A stretch of 64,000 bases of DNA from HTCC5015 sp051747425 (GTDB lineage: Bacteria > Pseudomonadota > Gammaproteobacteria > HTCC5015): the NCBI GenBank assembly GCA_051747425.1, contig JBNJGD010000006.1, positions 62,001 to 126,000 of the forward strand. The letters run 5' to 3'. The position numbers and the translations under genes are program-made. Shown one piece after another: positions 39,420-48,112 of the stretch (its first letter is position 1; the number at the start of each line of letters is the position of its first letter). The notes under the pieces are model-generated. The model searched no databases. It saw only the letters and a program-made list of their open reading frames with translations, and was not told where the DNA came from.

Positions 39420-39779
39420 ATGCAAATTAACCTCACTGGTCACCATCTCGACCTCACCGACGCCCTCCGCGATTTCGTCAACGACAAATTCACCCGCCTC
39501 GAAAGACACTTTGACCATGTGACCCAGGTCCATGTGATCCTCGGCCTGGAAAAGCACCAGCACAAGGCCGAAGCCAAAATGCATGTTCCCGGCCTCAAGG
39601 GCGAGTTGTTTGCCCACGCCGAGCACACGGACATGTACTCCGCCATTGACGGGCTGATCGACAAGCTGGACCGCCAGCTTCTCAAGCACAAGGAAAAGCT
39701 GACCGATCACCACAAACGCGAAAAGGCCTCGGTGGCCGAGGCCGCAGAGGCGGCGGAGGCCGCCGTCTCACCGTCCTGA
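39420..39779 (+). CDS. hpf: HPF, ribosome hibernation-promoting factor
   Basis: 119 aa. Ribosome-associated S30AE domain (INLTGHHLDLTDALRDFVNDKFTRLERHFDHVTQVHVILGLEKHQHKAEAKMHVPG, then LFAHAEHTDMYSAIDGLIDKLDRQLLKHKEKLTDHH). Binds the 30S subunit and helps form inactive 100S dimers in stationary phase. The start MQINLTG has AGGAG upstream; a longer frame from 39336 is not supported. The Ala/Glu-rich tail (AEAAEAAEAAV) is longer than usual. Confidence 0.93.
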   Translation: MQINLTGHHLDLTDALRDFVNDKFTRLERHFDHVTQVHVILGLEKHQHKAEAKMHVPGLKGELFAHAEHTDMYSAIDGLIDKLDRQLLKHKEKLTDHHKREKASVAEAAEAAEAAVSPS

Positions 39780-39795
39780 GGACGAGGCCAGCCAG

Positions 39796-39830
39796 AGCCC
39801 GGCTCCCGACCATCGGGGCCGGGCTTTTTT
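39796..39830 (+). terminator. Intrinsic terminator after hpf
   Basis: AGCCCGGC-T-CCCG, loop ACCAT, CGGG-G-CCGGGCT followed by TTTTTT. It splits the rpoN-hpf transcript from ptsN, which must have its own promoter or depend on read-through. Confidence 0.9.
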
Positions 39831-39956
39831 GTGCCCCGAACCGCCCCGCAGGCCCCGTCGGGCAAAAGCCGACGAGGGTGTATCGTTAAATCGAAACAAT
39901 TGCGTTACACTACGCGCCCCGTCGGGTTACGGCCCGCAGCAGTCGTACAAATAGCA

Positions 39957-40427
39957 ATGCAATTGGAACAACTGTTAACCCCCGAACGCATCCTCGTTCG
40001 ACACGCCTCAACCAGCAAAAAGCGCGCACTGGAAACCATGTGCGAGTTGCTTGCCGATGGTCAGGAGGGACTGGACGAGGGCCATATTTTCGCCAGCATG
40101 CTCGAGCGCGAACGCTTGGGCAGCACGGGCGTCGGCAACGGCGTCGCCATTCCCCACAGCCGTATGGAAGGTGTCGACTCGGCTCTGGTCGCCTTTGCCA
40201 CGCTGGAAAATGGCGTCGACTACGACTCGCCCGACGGCGAGGATGTGGACATGCTGTTCGCCCTGCTGGTCCCCCAGGAGTGCACCGAGGAGCACCTGCG
40301 CATCCTCGCCTCGGCGGCGGAAATGTTCAGCGACAAGGAGTTCTGCCGCGAACTGCGCGACGCCACCGACCCCGCTGAACTCTACCGCAAACTCGAGAGC
40401 TGGGAACCCGAGCGCGAAGAGGCCTGA
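39957..40427 (+). CDS. ptsN: PtsN, nitrogen-PTS EIIA
   Basis: 156 aa. EIIA-fructose/Ntr family: the phospho-accepting histidine is in GNGVAIPHSRME (about residue 65), with MLERERLGSTG before and AEMFSDKEFCRELR later. Receives phosphate from NPr/HPr and regulates K+ and nitrogen metabolism. The start MQLEQLLTPERILV is preferred to a longer frame that crosses the intergenic region. GTTACACTACGC-like sequences precede it. Confidence 0.94.
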   Translation: MQLEQLLTPERILVRHASTSKKRALETMCELLADGQEGLDEGHIFASMLERERLGSTGVGNGVAIPHSRMEGVDSALVAFATLENGVDYDSPDGEDVDMLFALLVPQECTEEHLRILASAAEMFSDKEFCRELRDATDPAELYRKLESWEPEREEA

Positions 40428-40519
40428 AGCCCCCGCGCCCGGAGCAACATGTCTTTACACTCCCCCGGCAATCGTTCAGACTGACAGCCTCATTCCTTTA
40501 ATTCAGGATACTTGGACGA

Positions 40520-41494
40520 ATGAGTGAGACCACCCTGGTCGCCGACCTCTTCCGCTATCTGAACGAAAAGCTCGAGCTGCGCTGGCTGGCGGGAGAAAAT
40601 ACCGCCGAGCAAGCCATCAATACCAATATCGCCTGGGGCAATCACCCCAAAGTGGTGGGTCACATGAATCTGATCCACCCCAACCGCGTTCAGGTACTGG
40701 GTGAAATCGAGCTGGGCCACCTCGCCAGCCTGCCACCCACCGAGCGGCACAAGGCGCTGGATACCCTGTTCGCCAGTCAGACCACGGCGGTGGTCATTGC
40801 CAGCAATCACAATACTCCGCCCGACTTCCTCGACATGGCCACGGCCAATCGCGTGCCCCTGTGGACCAGCCACCTGCCCAGCCACCAACTGGTCAGCACC
40901 CTGCGCTACCAGCTGGCCAACCTGTTTGCCGACAAGGTCACTCTCCACGGCGTGTTCATGGAGGTCATCTCCGTGGGCGTACTGCTCACCGGCGAGAGCG
41001 CGGTGGGCAAGAGCGAACTGGCGCTGGAGCTGATCACTCGCGGCCACCGGCTGATTGCCGACGACGCCGCCGAATTTTCCCGCATCACGCCCGACATCGT
41101 CTCCGGCCACTGCCCGCCCATGCTGCGCGACTTCCTCGAAGTGCGCGGCCTGGGCATTCTCAATATTCGCGAGATGTACGGCGACGGCGCCCTCAAGGGC
41201 AGTAAGTACCTGCGCCTGATCATCAATCTGGTCCGCCAGGACAGCGTCGATCCGGAACTGGAGCGCCTCGGCTACAGCAACAGCGTGCGCAATGTGCTCG
41301 GCGTCGACATCCCGGTGATTACCCTGCAAATGGCTCCCGGCCGGAACCTCGCGGTGATGGTCGAGGCGGCGGTGCGAAACCACAAGGTGATCGCCCGGGG
41401 CTACGATGCCAACAAGGAACTGGTCAAACGCCAGCAGCGCCAAATGAGTGGCCGCGATCCCATCGCCGGCGAGGAGGACGAACCACAGACATGA
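40520..41494 (+). CDS. hprK: HprK, HPr kinase/phosphorylase
   Basis: 324 aa. Bifunctional enzyme that phosphorylates and dephosphorylates HPr on a serine. Walker A GESAVGKSELALELI (GESA in place of the commoner GxSG), ADDAAEFSRI, and the HprK signature EVRGLGILNIREMYG. It is rare in gammaproteobacteria and occurs with a Ser-containing HPr three genes downstream (KSIMG). Overlaps rapZ by 4 bases. Supports regulation of a PTS without a nearby EI gene. Confidence 0.94.
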   Translation: MSETTLVADLFRYLNEKLELRWLAGENTAEQAINTNIAWGNHPKVVGHMNLIHPNRVQVLGEIELGHLASLPPTERHKALDTLFASQTTAVVIASNHNTPPDFLDMATANRVPLWTSHLPSHQLVSTLRYQLANLFADKVTLHGVFMEVISVGVLLTGESAVGKSELALELITRGHRLIADDAAEFSRITPDIVSGHCPPMLRDFLEVRGLGILNIREMYGDGALKGSKYLRLIINLVRQDSVDPELERLGYSNSVRNVLGVDIPVITLQMAPGRNLAVMVEAAVRNHKVIARGYDANKELVKRQQRQMSGRDPIAGEEDEPQT

Positions 41495-42357
41495 AACTCA
41501 TCATCGTCAGTGGTCTTTCCGGCAGTGGCAAGTCCGTCGCCCTCAACACCCTGGAGGACGAGGGCTACTACTGCGTCGACAATCTGCCCCTGAATCTGCT
41601 GCCGCAATTTCTGCGCGAGCTTCAGCTCAATACCCAGAATTTCTACGATCGCGCCGCCGTCGGCATCGACGCCCGCGCCAATCTCGAGGAAATCCAGAAT
41701 TTCCCCCAGATGCTGAAGGACCTGAAGAGCCGCAGCATCGATATCGAGGTCGTGTTTCTCTACGCCAGTCAGGAGGTGCTGCTCAAGCGCTTCAGCGAAA
41801 CCCGTCGCAAGCATCCCCTGACCCGCTTCAACCACCCTCTGGTGGAGGCGATCCAGTACGAGAGCGATGTCCTGGCGACCATCGAGCCCTTCGCCGCCCT
41901 GTCCATCGACACCAGTGACAAGACGGCCAATGATCTCAAGCAGATCTTTCTCGAGCACTACAGCGGTGTCGAGGGCGCCAGCCAGGACAAACTGGCCCTG
42001 CTCTTTCAGTCCTTCGGTTTCAAACACGGGCTGCCCAGCGACACCAGTTTCGTCTTTGATGTTCGCTGTCTGCCCAATCCGCACTGGGAACCCGAACTGC
42101 GACCCCTGAACGGGCGCGACGAGGCCGTCAAAGTCTTTCTCGAAAGCCAGCCCAGTGTGGTCGAGATGGAGCAGTCCATCTGCGAATTTATCGAGCGCTG
42201 GATACCCGACTACGAGCGCGAAAACCGGCGTTACCTGACGGTCTCCATCGGTTGTACCGGCGGCCAGCACCGCTCCGTTTACCTGGTGGAGCGCCTGACG
42301 CGACACTTCAAATCCATGAGAAACAATGTGGCCCTGCGCCACCGGGAATTGGCATGA
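41491..42357 (+). CDS. rapZ: RapZ, RNase adapter / nucleotide-binding protein
   Basis: 288 aa. Walker A GLSGSGKSVALNTLEDEGYYCVDNLP, DIEVVFLYASQEVLLKRFSETRRKHPL, and the C-terminal RNA-binding half with TVSIGCTGGQHRSVYLVERL. In E. coli it controls GlcN6P synthase via the sRNA GlmZ; the same role here is inference. Start overlaps hprK; stop overlaps the EIIA gene. Confidence 0.96.
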   Translation: MKLIIVSGLSGSGKSVALNTLEDEGYYCVDNLPLNLLPQFLRELQLNTQNFYDRAAVGIDARANLEEIQNFPQMLKDLKSRSIDIEVVFLYASQEVLLKRFSETRRKHPLTRFNHPLVEAIQYESDVLATIEPFAALSIDTSDKTANDLKQIFLEHYSGVEGASQDKLALLFQSFGFKHGLPSDTSFVFDVRCLPNPHWEPELRPLNGRDEAVKVFLESQPSVVEMEQSICEFIERWIPDYERENRRYLTVSIGCTGGQHRSVYLVERLTRHFKSMRNNVALRHRELA

Positions 42358-42758
42358 ACACAGGTTTGATTCTGGTGACCCACCCCGGCGTCGGGCGCGC
42401 CCTGCTCGACACCGCAGAAAAAATCCTCAAGCGACCGGTGAAAAACGCCGCCTGTATTGAAGTCGACCTCGACAGCGACCCGGAAGAGCGCACCGCCGCC
42501 ATCCGGGAGAAAATGCGCGAGCTCAATTCGGGCCAGGGCGTGCTGCTGCTCAACGACCTCTATGGTGCCACCCCTTTCAATGTCGCCCTGGAGGCCGCAG
42601 AGCAACGCCAGTATGTTCTCACCGGAGTCAACCTGTGCATGCTCTTGAGGGCCATCAACTATCAGGCCCACGCCCTCGACGAACTGGCCAATATTGCCCG
42701 TGAGGGCGGGCAAAAAGGCCTCTGCTTTGCCCTGCCACAGGATGAGGCCAAGCCGTGA
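42354..42758 (+). CDS. PTS EIIA of the mannose type (PtsM-like)
   Basis: 134 aa. EIIA-Man fold: phospho-histidine in LVTHPGVGRAL (residue ~10), then GVLLLNDLYGATPFNVA. Found with HprK and HPr in the PTS-regulatory clusters of several proteobacteria, where it is regulatory rather than a sugar transporter (no EIIB/C/D here). ATGA overlap with rapZ; overlaps the HPr gene. Confidence 0.88.
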   Translation: MNTGLILVTHPGVGRALLDTAEKILKRPVKNAACIEVDLDSDPEERTAAIREKMRELNSGQGVLLLNDLYGATPFNVALEAAEQRQYVLTGVNLCMLLRAINYQAHALDELANIAREGGQKGLCFALPQDEAKP

Positions 42759-43024
42759 TCGAACGCGATATTGAAGTCGTCAACAAGCTCGGCCTGCACG
42801 CCCGTGCGGCGGCCAAACTGGTCTCCACCGCCTCCGGCTACCGGTCAAAAATCGAGCTGGAAAAAGGCCACCGCCGAATCAACGCCAAGAGCATTATGGG
42901 AGTCATGATGCTGGCCGCAAGCAAGGGCACCACGCTGAGTTTGTATGTGGAGGGCGAGGACGAAGCGTCGGCCACGACCGCCATCGAGGCTCTGTTTGCC
43001 GACTTTTTTGGCGAGGACGAATAG
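42755..43024 (+). CDS. ptsO: HPr-like phosphocarrier (NPr)
   Basis: 89 aa. Active-site histidine in NKLGLHARAAAKLV (about residue 16) and the regulatory serine in INAKSIMGVMMLAASKG (about 46), so both EI- and HprK-dependent phosphorylation are possible. GTG start overlapping the EIIA stop. It could equally be called ptsH; the Ser site and the hprK gene argue that it is regulated by both. Confidence 0.92.
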   Translation: MIERDIEVVNKLGLHARAAAKLVSTASGYRSKIELEKGHRRINAKSIMGVMMLAASKGTTLSLYVEGEDEASATTAIEALFADFFGEDE

Positions 43025-43127
43025 CGAAAACCTTCAAGTTTCGTTTAACAAAACGGCGCTAACGATCTGATTTAAAAGCTGATAAAATGGCTCGAACTCA
43101 CTTTAACTCCCCCTGAAGGGTCGTCCC

Positions 43128-44486
43128 ATGGCAGAGCTGGCGCACACAGATCCGACCTCCGATCGCCTCGAGCTTCTGCGCACTGCCATGCAAAGCGGCA
43201 CCATGCTGCAGGCCAAACGCATTCTCAACGGCCTGCACCCGGCGGAGATCGCCGACCTCCTCGAATCCCTGCCCCGCTCCCAGCGCCTGATCGTCTGGGG
43301 CATGGTCGACCACGATGTCGACGGTGAAGTCCTCATCGAGGTCGGCGAGGAAGTCCGCCACACCCTCGTCCGGGAGATGGAAACCGAGGAGCTGGTAGAA
43401 GCCCTCGAAGGCCTCGATACGGACGACATGGCCGACCTGATTCAGTCGCTGCCCGAGGCAGTGATTCAGGAAACCCTGTCGAGCATGAAGAAGCTCGACC
43501 GGGACCGGGTGGAGGCCGTTCTCTCCTACGAGGAGGGCACCGCCGGCGCCCTGATGAACACCGACACCACGGCCATTCGGCCCAATGTCACCCTGGAAGT
43601 CATCAACCGCTATCTGCGCAAACTCGGCGAGCTGCCCCAGGGCACGGATCGGCTGTATGTGGTCGACTACTTCAACAAGCTGCTGGGTGTGCTCTACCTG
43701 CGAACCCTGGTGACCGCCGATCCCGGCTCCACCGTGGCCGAGGTGATGGATCGGGATATCACGCCGGTGACCGCCGAAATGGACGAGCACGAACTGGCCC
43801 GCCTGTTCGAGGACCGGGACCTTCTCTCGGTGCCGGTCACCGATGACGACAAGAAACTGCTGGGACGCATCACCATTGACGACATCGTCGATGTGATCCG
43901 GGAGGAAGCCGACAAATCCCTGATGAACCGCGCCGGTCTTAGTGAAGAGGAGGACATCTTCGCCCCGATCGTGCGCTCCACCCGGCGCCGGGGTGTGTGG
44001 CTGGGCATCAACCTGCTCACGGCTTTTCTCGCCTCCTGGGTGATTGGCCTGTTCGAGGGCACCATTCAGCAGGTAGTCGCTCTGGCCGTACTGATGCCCA
44101 TCGTCGCCTCCATGGGCGGCATTGCCGGCAGCCAGACCCTGACTCTGGTGATTCGCGCCCAGGCCCTGGGCCAACTCGGCGTCGGCAACACGCGCTCGCT
44201 GCTGCTCAAGGAGATCGCCATCGGGGTGCTCAACGGACTGGTCTGGGCCGTAGTCATCGCCGCCATCGCCACGGTCTGGTTCCGCGATGTTCACATTGGC
44301 GCAATCATCGGCATTGCCATCGTCATCAATCTGTTTGCGGCGGCCATGGCGGGGGTGTTGATTCCGGTCATGTTACGCAAAATGAACATCGACGCGGCAC
44401 TCGCGGGGGGCGTACTCCTGACCACCTGTACCGATGTCATTGGCTTTATGGCCTTTCTCGGCATTGCCACCCTGTTTTTGCTCTAG
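43128..44486 (+). CDS. mgtE: MgtE-type magnesium transporter
   Basis: 452 aa. N-terminal MgtE N-domain (ILNGLHPAEIADLLESLP), two CBS domains (about 140-255; LYLRTLVTADPGSTVAEVM, LSVPVTDDDKKLLGRITIDDIVDVI) and a five-helix membrane domain (RGVWLGINLLTAFLASWVIGLFE; MPIVASMGGIAGSQTLTLVIR; TTCTDVIGFMAFLGIATLF). Mg2+ channel gated by cytosolic Mg2+. Follows the nitrogen-PTS genes after ~100 bp, as in some Shewanella/Alteromonas relatives. Confidence 0.95.
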   Translation: MAELAHTDPTSDRLELLRTAMQSGTMLQAKRILNGLHPAEIADLLESLPRSQRLIVWGMVDHDVDGEVLIEVGEEVRHTLVREMETEELVEALEGLDTDDMADLIQSLPEAVIQETLSSMKKLDRDRVEAVLSYEEGTAGALMNTDTTAIRPNVTLEVINRYLRKLGELPQGTDRLYVVDYFNKLLGVLYLRTLVTADPGSTVAEVMDRDITPVTAEMDEHELARLFEDRDLLSVPVTDDDKKLLGRITIDDIVDVIREEADKSLMNRAGLSEEEDIFAPIVRSTRRRGVWLGINLLTAFLASWVIGLFEGTIQQVVALAVLMPIVASMGGIAGSQTLTLVIRAQALGQLGVGNTRSLLLKEIAIGVLNGLVWAVVIAAIATVWFRDVHIGAIIGIAIVINLFAAAMAGVLIPVMLRKMNIDAALAGGVLLTTCTDVIGFMAFLGIATLFLL

Positions 44487-44510
44487 CAGGCTGTCAGGCA
44501 AACCGCTCGA

Positions 44511-44984
44511 TCAGAGCGTCTCGACTTCCCGCAAATCCCCGGCGCCCTCGATCAGGGCCTCCAGGCTGGCCAGTTCATTGTCCAGCTGCCTTCTCAGCAT
44601 GCCCGTGGCCAGTCGACCAAAGAGTTTGACGAACACCCCGACCACGGCGTTATCGCCACCCGCCATCAACTGATAGCGAACCAGGGTCTTGTCGCCCCTG
44701 GGTGCCAGGCTCAGCGTCGACTGAAAGGCCAGCGGCGGGGTTGAGGAACGCAACACCAGCAAGCTGGGCGGTCGAAGGGTAGAAATCTCCACCGTCAGGT
44801 CGTAGCTGCGTCCGTTGAGCGTGTACTGCCCGGTAAAGGCGGGCGCGGCGTCCTCGCGACCGTGGGGAATCCAGCGCGGCGAGGAAAAGTTGTTCACCCA
44901 CAGCGGCATCCTTGTGATGTCACTGGCACAGGCAAACACGCTCTCGATGGGTTGTTCGATCAGTCGCTCGGCGTGCAGTCGCAT
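44511..44984 (-). CDS. SRPBCC (START-like) family protein
   Basis: 157 aa. N-terminal RLIEQPIESVFACASDITRMPLWVNN is the typical polyketide-cyclase/SRPBCC start; the rest is beta-rich with a C-terminal long helix (GMLRRQLDNELASLEALIEGA). Probably binds a hydrophobic ligand; function unknown. The start MRLHAERL has GTGGA upstream. Convergent with mgtE; divergent from tag. Confidence 0.82.
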   Translation of the reverse strand: MRLHAERLIEQPIESVFACASDITRMPLWVNNFSSPRWIPHGREDAAPAFTGQYTLNGRSYDLTVEISTLRPPSLLVLRSSTPPLAFQSTLSLAPRGDKTLVRYQLMAGGDNAVVGVFVKLFGRLATGMLRRQLDNELASLEALIEGAGDLREVETL

Positions 44985-45090
44985 GGTTTTTCCACTGGCA
45001 GTAAAGTGCACTTTATATCAAAGCCGGGCGCTGACCCCTATAGCTTGTGGAGCGTTTACTCTAAAATGGAAGCACGCACAGGAGGCCTTT

Positions 45091-45657
45091 ATGACGCGTT
45101 GCACTTGGGCCAGACACCCGCTGGAAATCGACTACCATGACCACGAGTGGGGTTTGCCCTGCCGGGACGCCGGGCGCCTGTTCGAGTTTCTGATTCTGGA
45201 GGGCGCCCAGGCGGGGCTCTCCTGGCTCACCGTTTTGAAAAAGCGCGAGGCCTACCGCCAGGCGCTGGACGATTTTAATCCCGACACCATCGCCCGCTTT
45301 GGCCCGGGGGACATTCAGCGCCTGATGCAAAACGCCGACATCATTCGCAACCGGCTGAAAATTGAATCCACCGTGAGTAATGCCCGAGCCTGGATTGAAC
45401 TGTCGGAGCGAGCCGACCCGGTGGAGACACTGTGGCAGTTCGTCGATGGCCAGCCGTTGCAAAACCACTGGAGACAACACGGCGACATCCCCGCCCAGAC
45501 TCCCGAGTCCCGACAAATGAGCCGGGAACTGAAACGCCTGGGTTTTCGCTTTGTCGGACCCACCATCTGCTACGCCTATATGCAGGCCGTGGGCATGGTC
45601 AACGACCACACCACAGACTGCTTTCGACACCGAGAGTGCCAGAGCGCCAGCCTTTAA
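45091..45657 (+). CDS. tag: Tag, DNA-3-methyladenine glycosylase I
   Basis: 188 aa. Removes 3-methyladenine from DNA. Matches: MTRCTWARHPLEIDYHDHEWG (Cys4 and His for the zinc snap), FEFLILEGAQAGLSWLTVLKKREAYR (catalytic Glu), FRFVGPTICYAYMQAVGMVNDHTTDC (C-terminal His and Cys zinc ligands). AGGAGG precedes the ATG. An upstream in-frame start lies inside the divergent gene. Confidence 0.96.
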   Translation: MTRCTWARHPLEIDYHDHEWGLPCRDAGRLFEFLILEGAQAGLSWLTVLKKREAYRQALDDFNPDTIARFGPGDIQRLMQNADIIRNRLKIESTVSNARAWIELSERADPVETLWQFVDGQPLQNHWRQHGDIPAQTPESRQMSRELKRLGFRFVGPTICYAYMQAVGMVNDHTTDCFRHRECQSASL

Positions 45658-45667
45658 GGAGTTACCC

Positions 45668-46906
45668 TTGATACATGCCCTTCGCCCGATATCGATAGCG
45701 CTGGTCACACTGTTGTTGGCCAACAAGGTCTTCGCCGTTGAACAGTACAGCTCGCCGCTGGAAAGCGAGGAGCGGCCACCGCTGTTTGCCATCGGTCTGG
45801 AACAGCCCTTTCCCGACCCCGAGAGCACCTTCAAAGAGGTCAAGGAGCTGCTGCAGTCCTACTACTACAGCAACCAGATCGACGACGAGATTCTCTACCG
45901 CGCCGCCATTCAGGGGATGCTCCGGCATGTCTCGCCCCCCGAATCGCCGGAGCTGGCCAGGCTGTGGGCACCGGCGGAGTTTTCCAGCTTTGAAGGCGAT
46001 TTGCGCGGGCTCAAAAACACCCTGGGCATGCAGGTCAAGTTTCAGGCGGAAGACGGCAGCTTGACCGTGGTCAGTGTGGCGCCCAACTCGCCCGCCGCCG
46101 GCAAGCTCCAGCCCCACGACCGAATCATGCGCATCAACCAGAAACCCCTGAGGGGACTTTCCTCCGAGGCGGTGGCCGAACTGCTCGCCGGCGAAGAGGA
46201 TACCCGGGTCGAGCTGACCGTGGTCCGCGATGTCGATATCTTTGAGGTGCCGCTCCAGCGAGCGGCCTACGAAGTGCAAAATCTCGCCATCGAGCGCCGG
46301 GGCAAGCTGGCTTATGTGGTGATTCGGCATATGTCACAGGGCATTGCCGAAGCCTTTGCCGAACGCGTGCGGGCACTGCAAGAGGACGGCGTGGATCGCC
46401 TGATTATCGACTTGCGCAACAACATCGGCGGCGATTTCTACGAGGGCCTCAAACTGGCAGAAGTCATGCTGCCCAAAGGCGCCCAGCTTCTCTACACGCT
46501 GCAGAACGAGGACACGGTGGAACACTACCGCTCGGAGAACCCGGACCCGATCGAGCTCGACGCCATTGTCCTGATCAACGAGAACACCGCCTCGGCGGCG
46601 GAGGTCTTTGCCGCCGCCCTGCGCGACCACGATGCGGCTCGCCTGGTGGGCACGCGCAGTCACGGCAAGGCCACCGCCGAGGGCAGCTACAAACTCGACA
46701 ACGGCCACTACATCAAATTCATTATCGCCGCCATGTACAGCCCCCGGGGGCAGAGCTGGCAATCCAATGGCCTGCTTCCGGACTACTTCGCCGAGAGCCG
46801 CAGCGGCCAGCTCGACGCCCTGCAGGCCCTGGCCCTGAAACAACAGCTGCCGCGTGATTTACCCCTGGCCACCGCCTGGAAGCTGTTCAGGGAGGCCGGC
46901 AACTAG
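45668..46906 (+). CDS. S41 family peptidase with PDZ domain (CtpA-like)
   Basis: 412 aa. Signal peptide (HALRPISIALVTLLLANKVFA), a central PDZ domain (about residues 125-200; GLKNTLGMQVKF..SVAPNSPAAGKLQPHDRIMRINQ) and the S41 protease domain with catalytic serine in NENTASAAEVFAAALRDH and lysine in GTRSHGKATAEG. Cleaves C-terminal tails of periplasmic proteins. The start is TTG with AAGGAG 7 bases upstream; ATG-started alternatives overlap tag. Its TAG stop overlaps the convergent gene (CTAG). Confidence 0.9.
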   Translation: MIHALRPISIALVTLLLANKVFAVEQYSSPLESEERPPLFAIGLEQPFPDPESTFKEVKELLQSYYYSNQIDDEILYRAAIQGMLRHVSPPESPELARLWAPAEFSSFEGDLRGLKNTLGMQVKFQAEDGSLTVVSVAPNSPAAGKLQPHDRIMRINQKPLRGLSSEAVAELLAGEEDTRVELTVVRDVDIFEVPLQRAAYEVQNLAIERRGKLAYVVIRHMSQGIAEAFAERVRALQEDGVDRLIIDLRNNIGGDFYEGLKLAEVMLPKGAQLLYTLQNEDTVEHYRSENPDPIELDAIVLINENTASAAEVFAAALRDHDAARLVGTRSHGKATAEGSYKLDNGHYIKFIIAAMYSPRGQSWQSNGLLPDYFAESRSGQLDALQALALKQQLPRDLPLATAWKLFREAGN

Positions 46907-48027
46907 TCCCGGTCGACAGACGGACGCAAGCGCAGTATCTGGCCGTCGTCGTTGTCGGTGAGCAGGTAGATAAAGCCATCCGGGCCCACCCGCACATCGC
47001 GGATGCGCCACTCGCCCTGCAGATACTGCCACTCCTGCACCGGCTCGCGATCGTCGAAGCGATTGCGGCTGAGCAACTGTTTGGCCAGTGCCCCCACCAG
47101 CCAGTCCCCCTGCCAATCGGCAAAGGGTTCGCCTCGGTAGTACGCCATGCCCGAGGGGGCAATCGAGGGCGTCCAGTGCTTCAATGGCTGGGCCAGGCCC
47201 TCCTTTCGCTCCTCGCCAATGCTTGGCCCGTAGTACTCGCGCCCGTAGGTGATGATCGGCCAGCCGTAGTTGACCTCGCGCTCGATGACATTGATCTCGT
47301 CGCCACCCCGGGGGCCGTGCTCGTGGGACCAGAGCGCGCCGGTTTGCGGGTGAAAGGCCAGCCCCTGTGGATTGCGGTGACCCCAGGACCAGATTTCGTC
47401 CCGGCCGTCGTCGTCGCCTACCCAGGGGTTGTCCTCCGGCACCCGACCATCGTGGTGCAGGCGAATCACACTGCCGGCGTGGTCACTGCGGTCCTGGGCG
47501 CGATCGCGGTCGCCGCGATCGCCAATGGTGAGATAGAGGTAGTCGTCGTCCAGGGCCATGCGGCCGCCAAAGTGCTGACCCTTGTCGCTCCAGGCATTGC
47601 TGACAAAGAGATCGCGGTAATTTTCCAGACGCCCGTCGCGCCACTCGCCGACCCCCACGGCCGTGGTTCTCAATCCATCGTCCCGGGCCTTGCTGTAACT
47701 CAGATAGACCTGCCGGTTTTGAGCAAAATCGGGGTGGAGCACCACATCCATCAAGCCTCCCTGGCCACCCGCCGTGGCCTCGGGCACACCGGCCACCGGC
47801 TCGGCTTGAAGTTGACCGTCAACGACCCGGCGCAAGCGACCGGGGCGCTCGGTCACCAGCCACTCGTCCTCATCGATAAAGGCCAGACTCCAGGGGTGTT
47901 CGAGGCCTCCGACCACCCGCTCGACCATAAAGGGCCCGTGGACGACCGAAGTCGAGGCCAGCGGCGCCTCCCGACTGCAGGCCACAAGCAAAAGTACCCA
48001 GCACAGATGAAAAAAACGCGGACCCAT
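46903..48027 (-). CDS. PQQ-dependent sugar dehydrogenase family protein (YliI-like)
   Basis: 374 aa, six-bladed beta-propeller. A signal peptide/lipobox at the start (LLLVACSR) implies a membrane-anchored periplasmic protein. Motifs: VVGGLEHPWSLAFIDEDEWLVTERPGRL, GQGGLMDVVLHPDFAQN, WGHRNPQGLAFHPQTGALWSHEHGPRGGDEIN, YGWPIITYGREYYG and PSGMAYYRG. Oxidises aldose sugars if PQQ binds; PQQ biosynthesis genes are not in this window. Start MGPRFF with AAGGAG upstream. Confidence 0.92.
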   Translation of the reverse strand: MGPRFFHLCWVLLLVACSREAPLASTSVVHGPFMVERVVGGLEHPWSLAFIDEDEWLVTERPGRLRRVVDGQLQAEPVAGVPEATAGGQGGLMDVVLHPDFAQNRQVYLSYSKARDDGLRTTAVGVGEWRDGRLENYRDLFVSNAWSDKGQHFGGRMALDDDYLYLTIGDRGDRDRAQDRSDHAGSVIRLHHDGRVPEDNPWVGDDDGRDEIWSWGHRNPQGLAFHPQTGALWSHEHGPRGGDEINVIEREVNYGWPIITYGREYYGPSIGEERKEGLAQPLKHWTPSIAPSGMAYYRGEPFADWQGDWLVGALAKQLLSRNRFDDREPVQEWQYLQGEWRIRDVRVGPDGFIYLLTDNDDGQILRLRPSVDRD

Positions 48028-48112
48028 GATTGACTCCTTATAGGCGGTACAACAGTGTAATCTATAGCTCGGAAAACCTGACAAACGATGTCATTCAACG
48101 AGAAGTTTGCCG

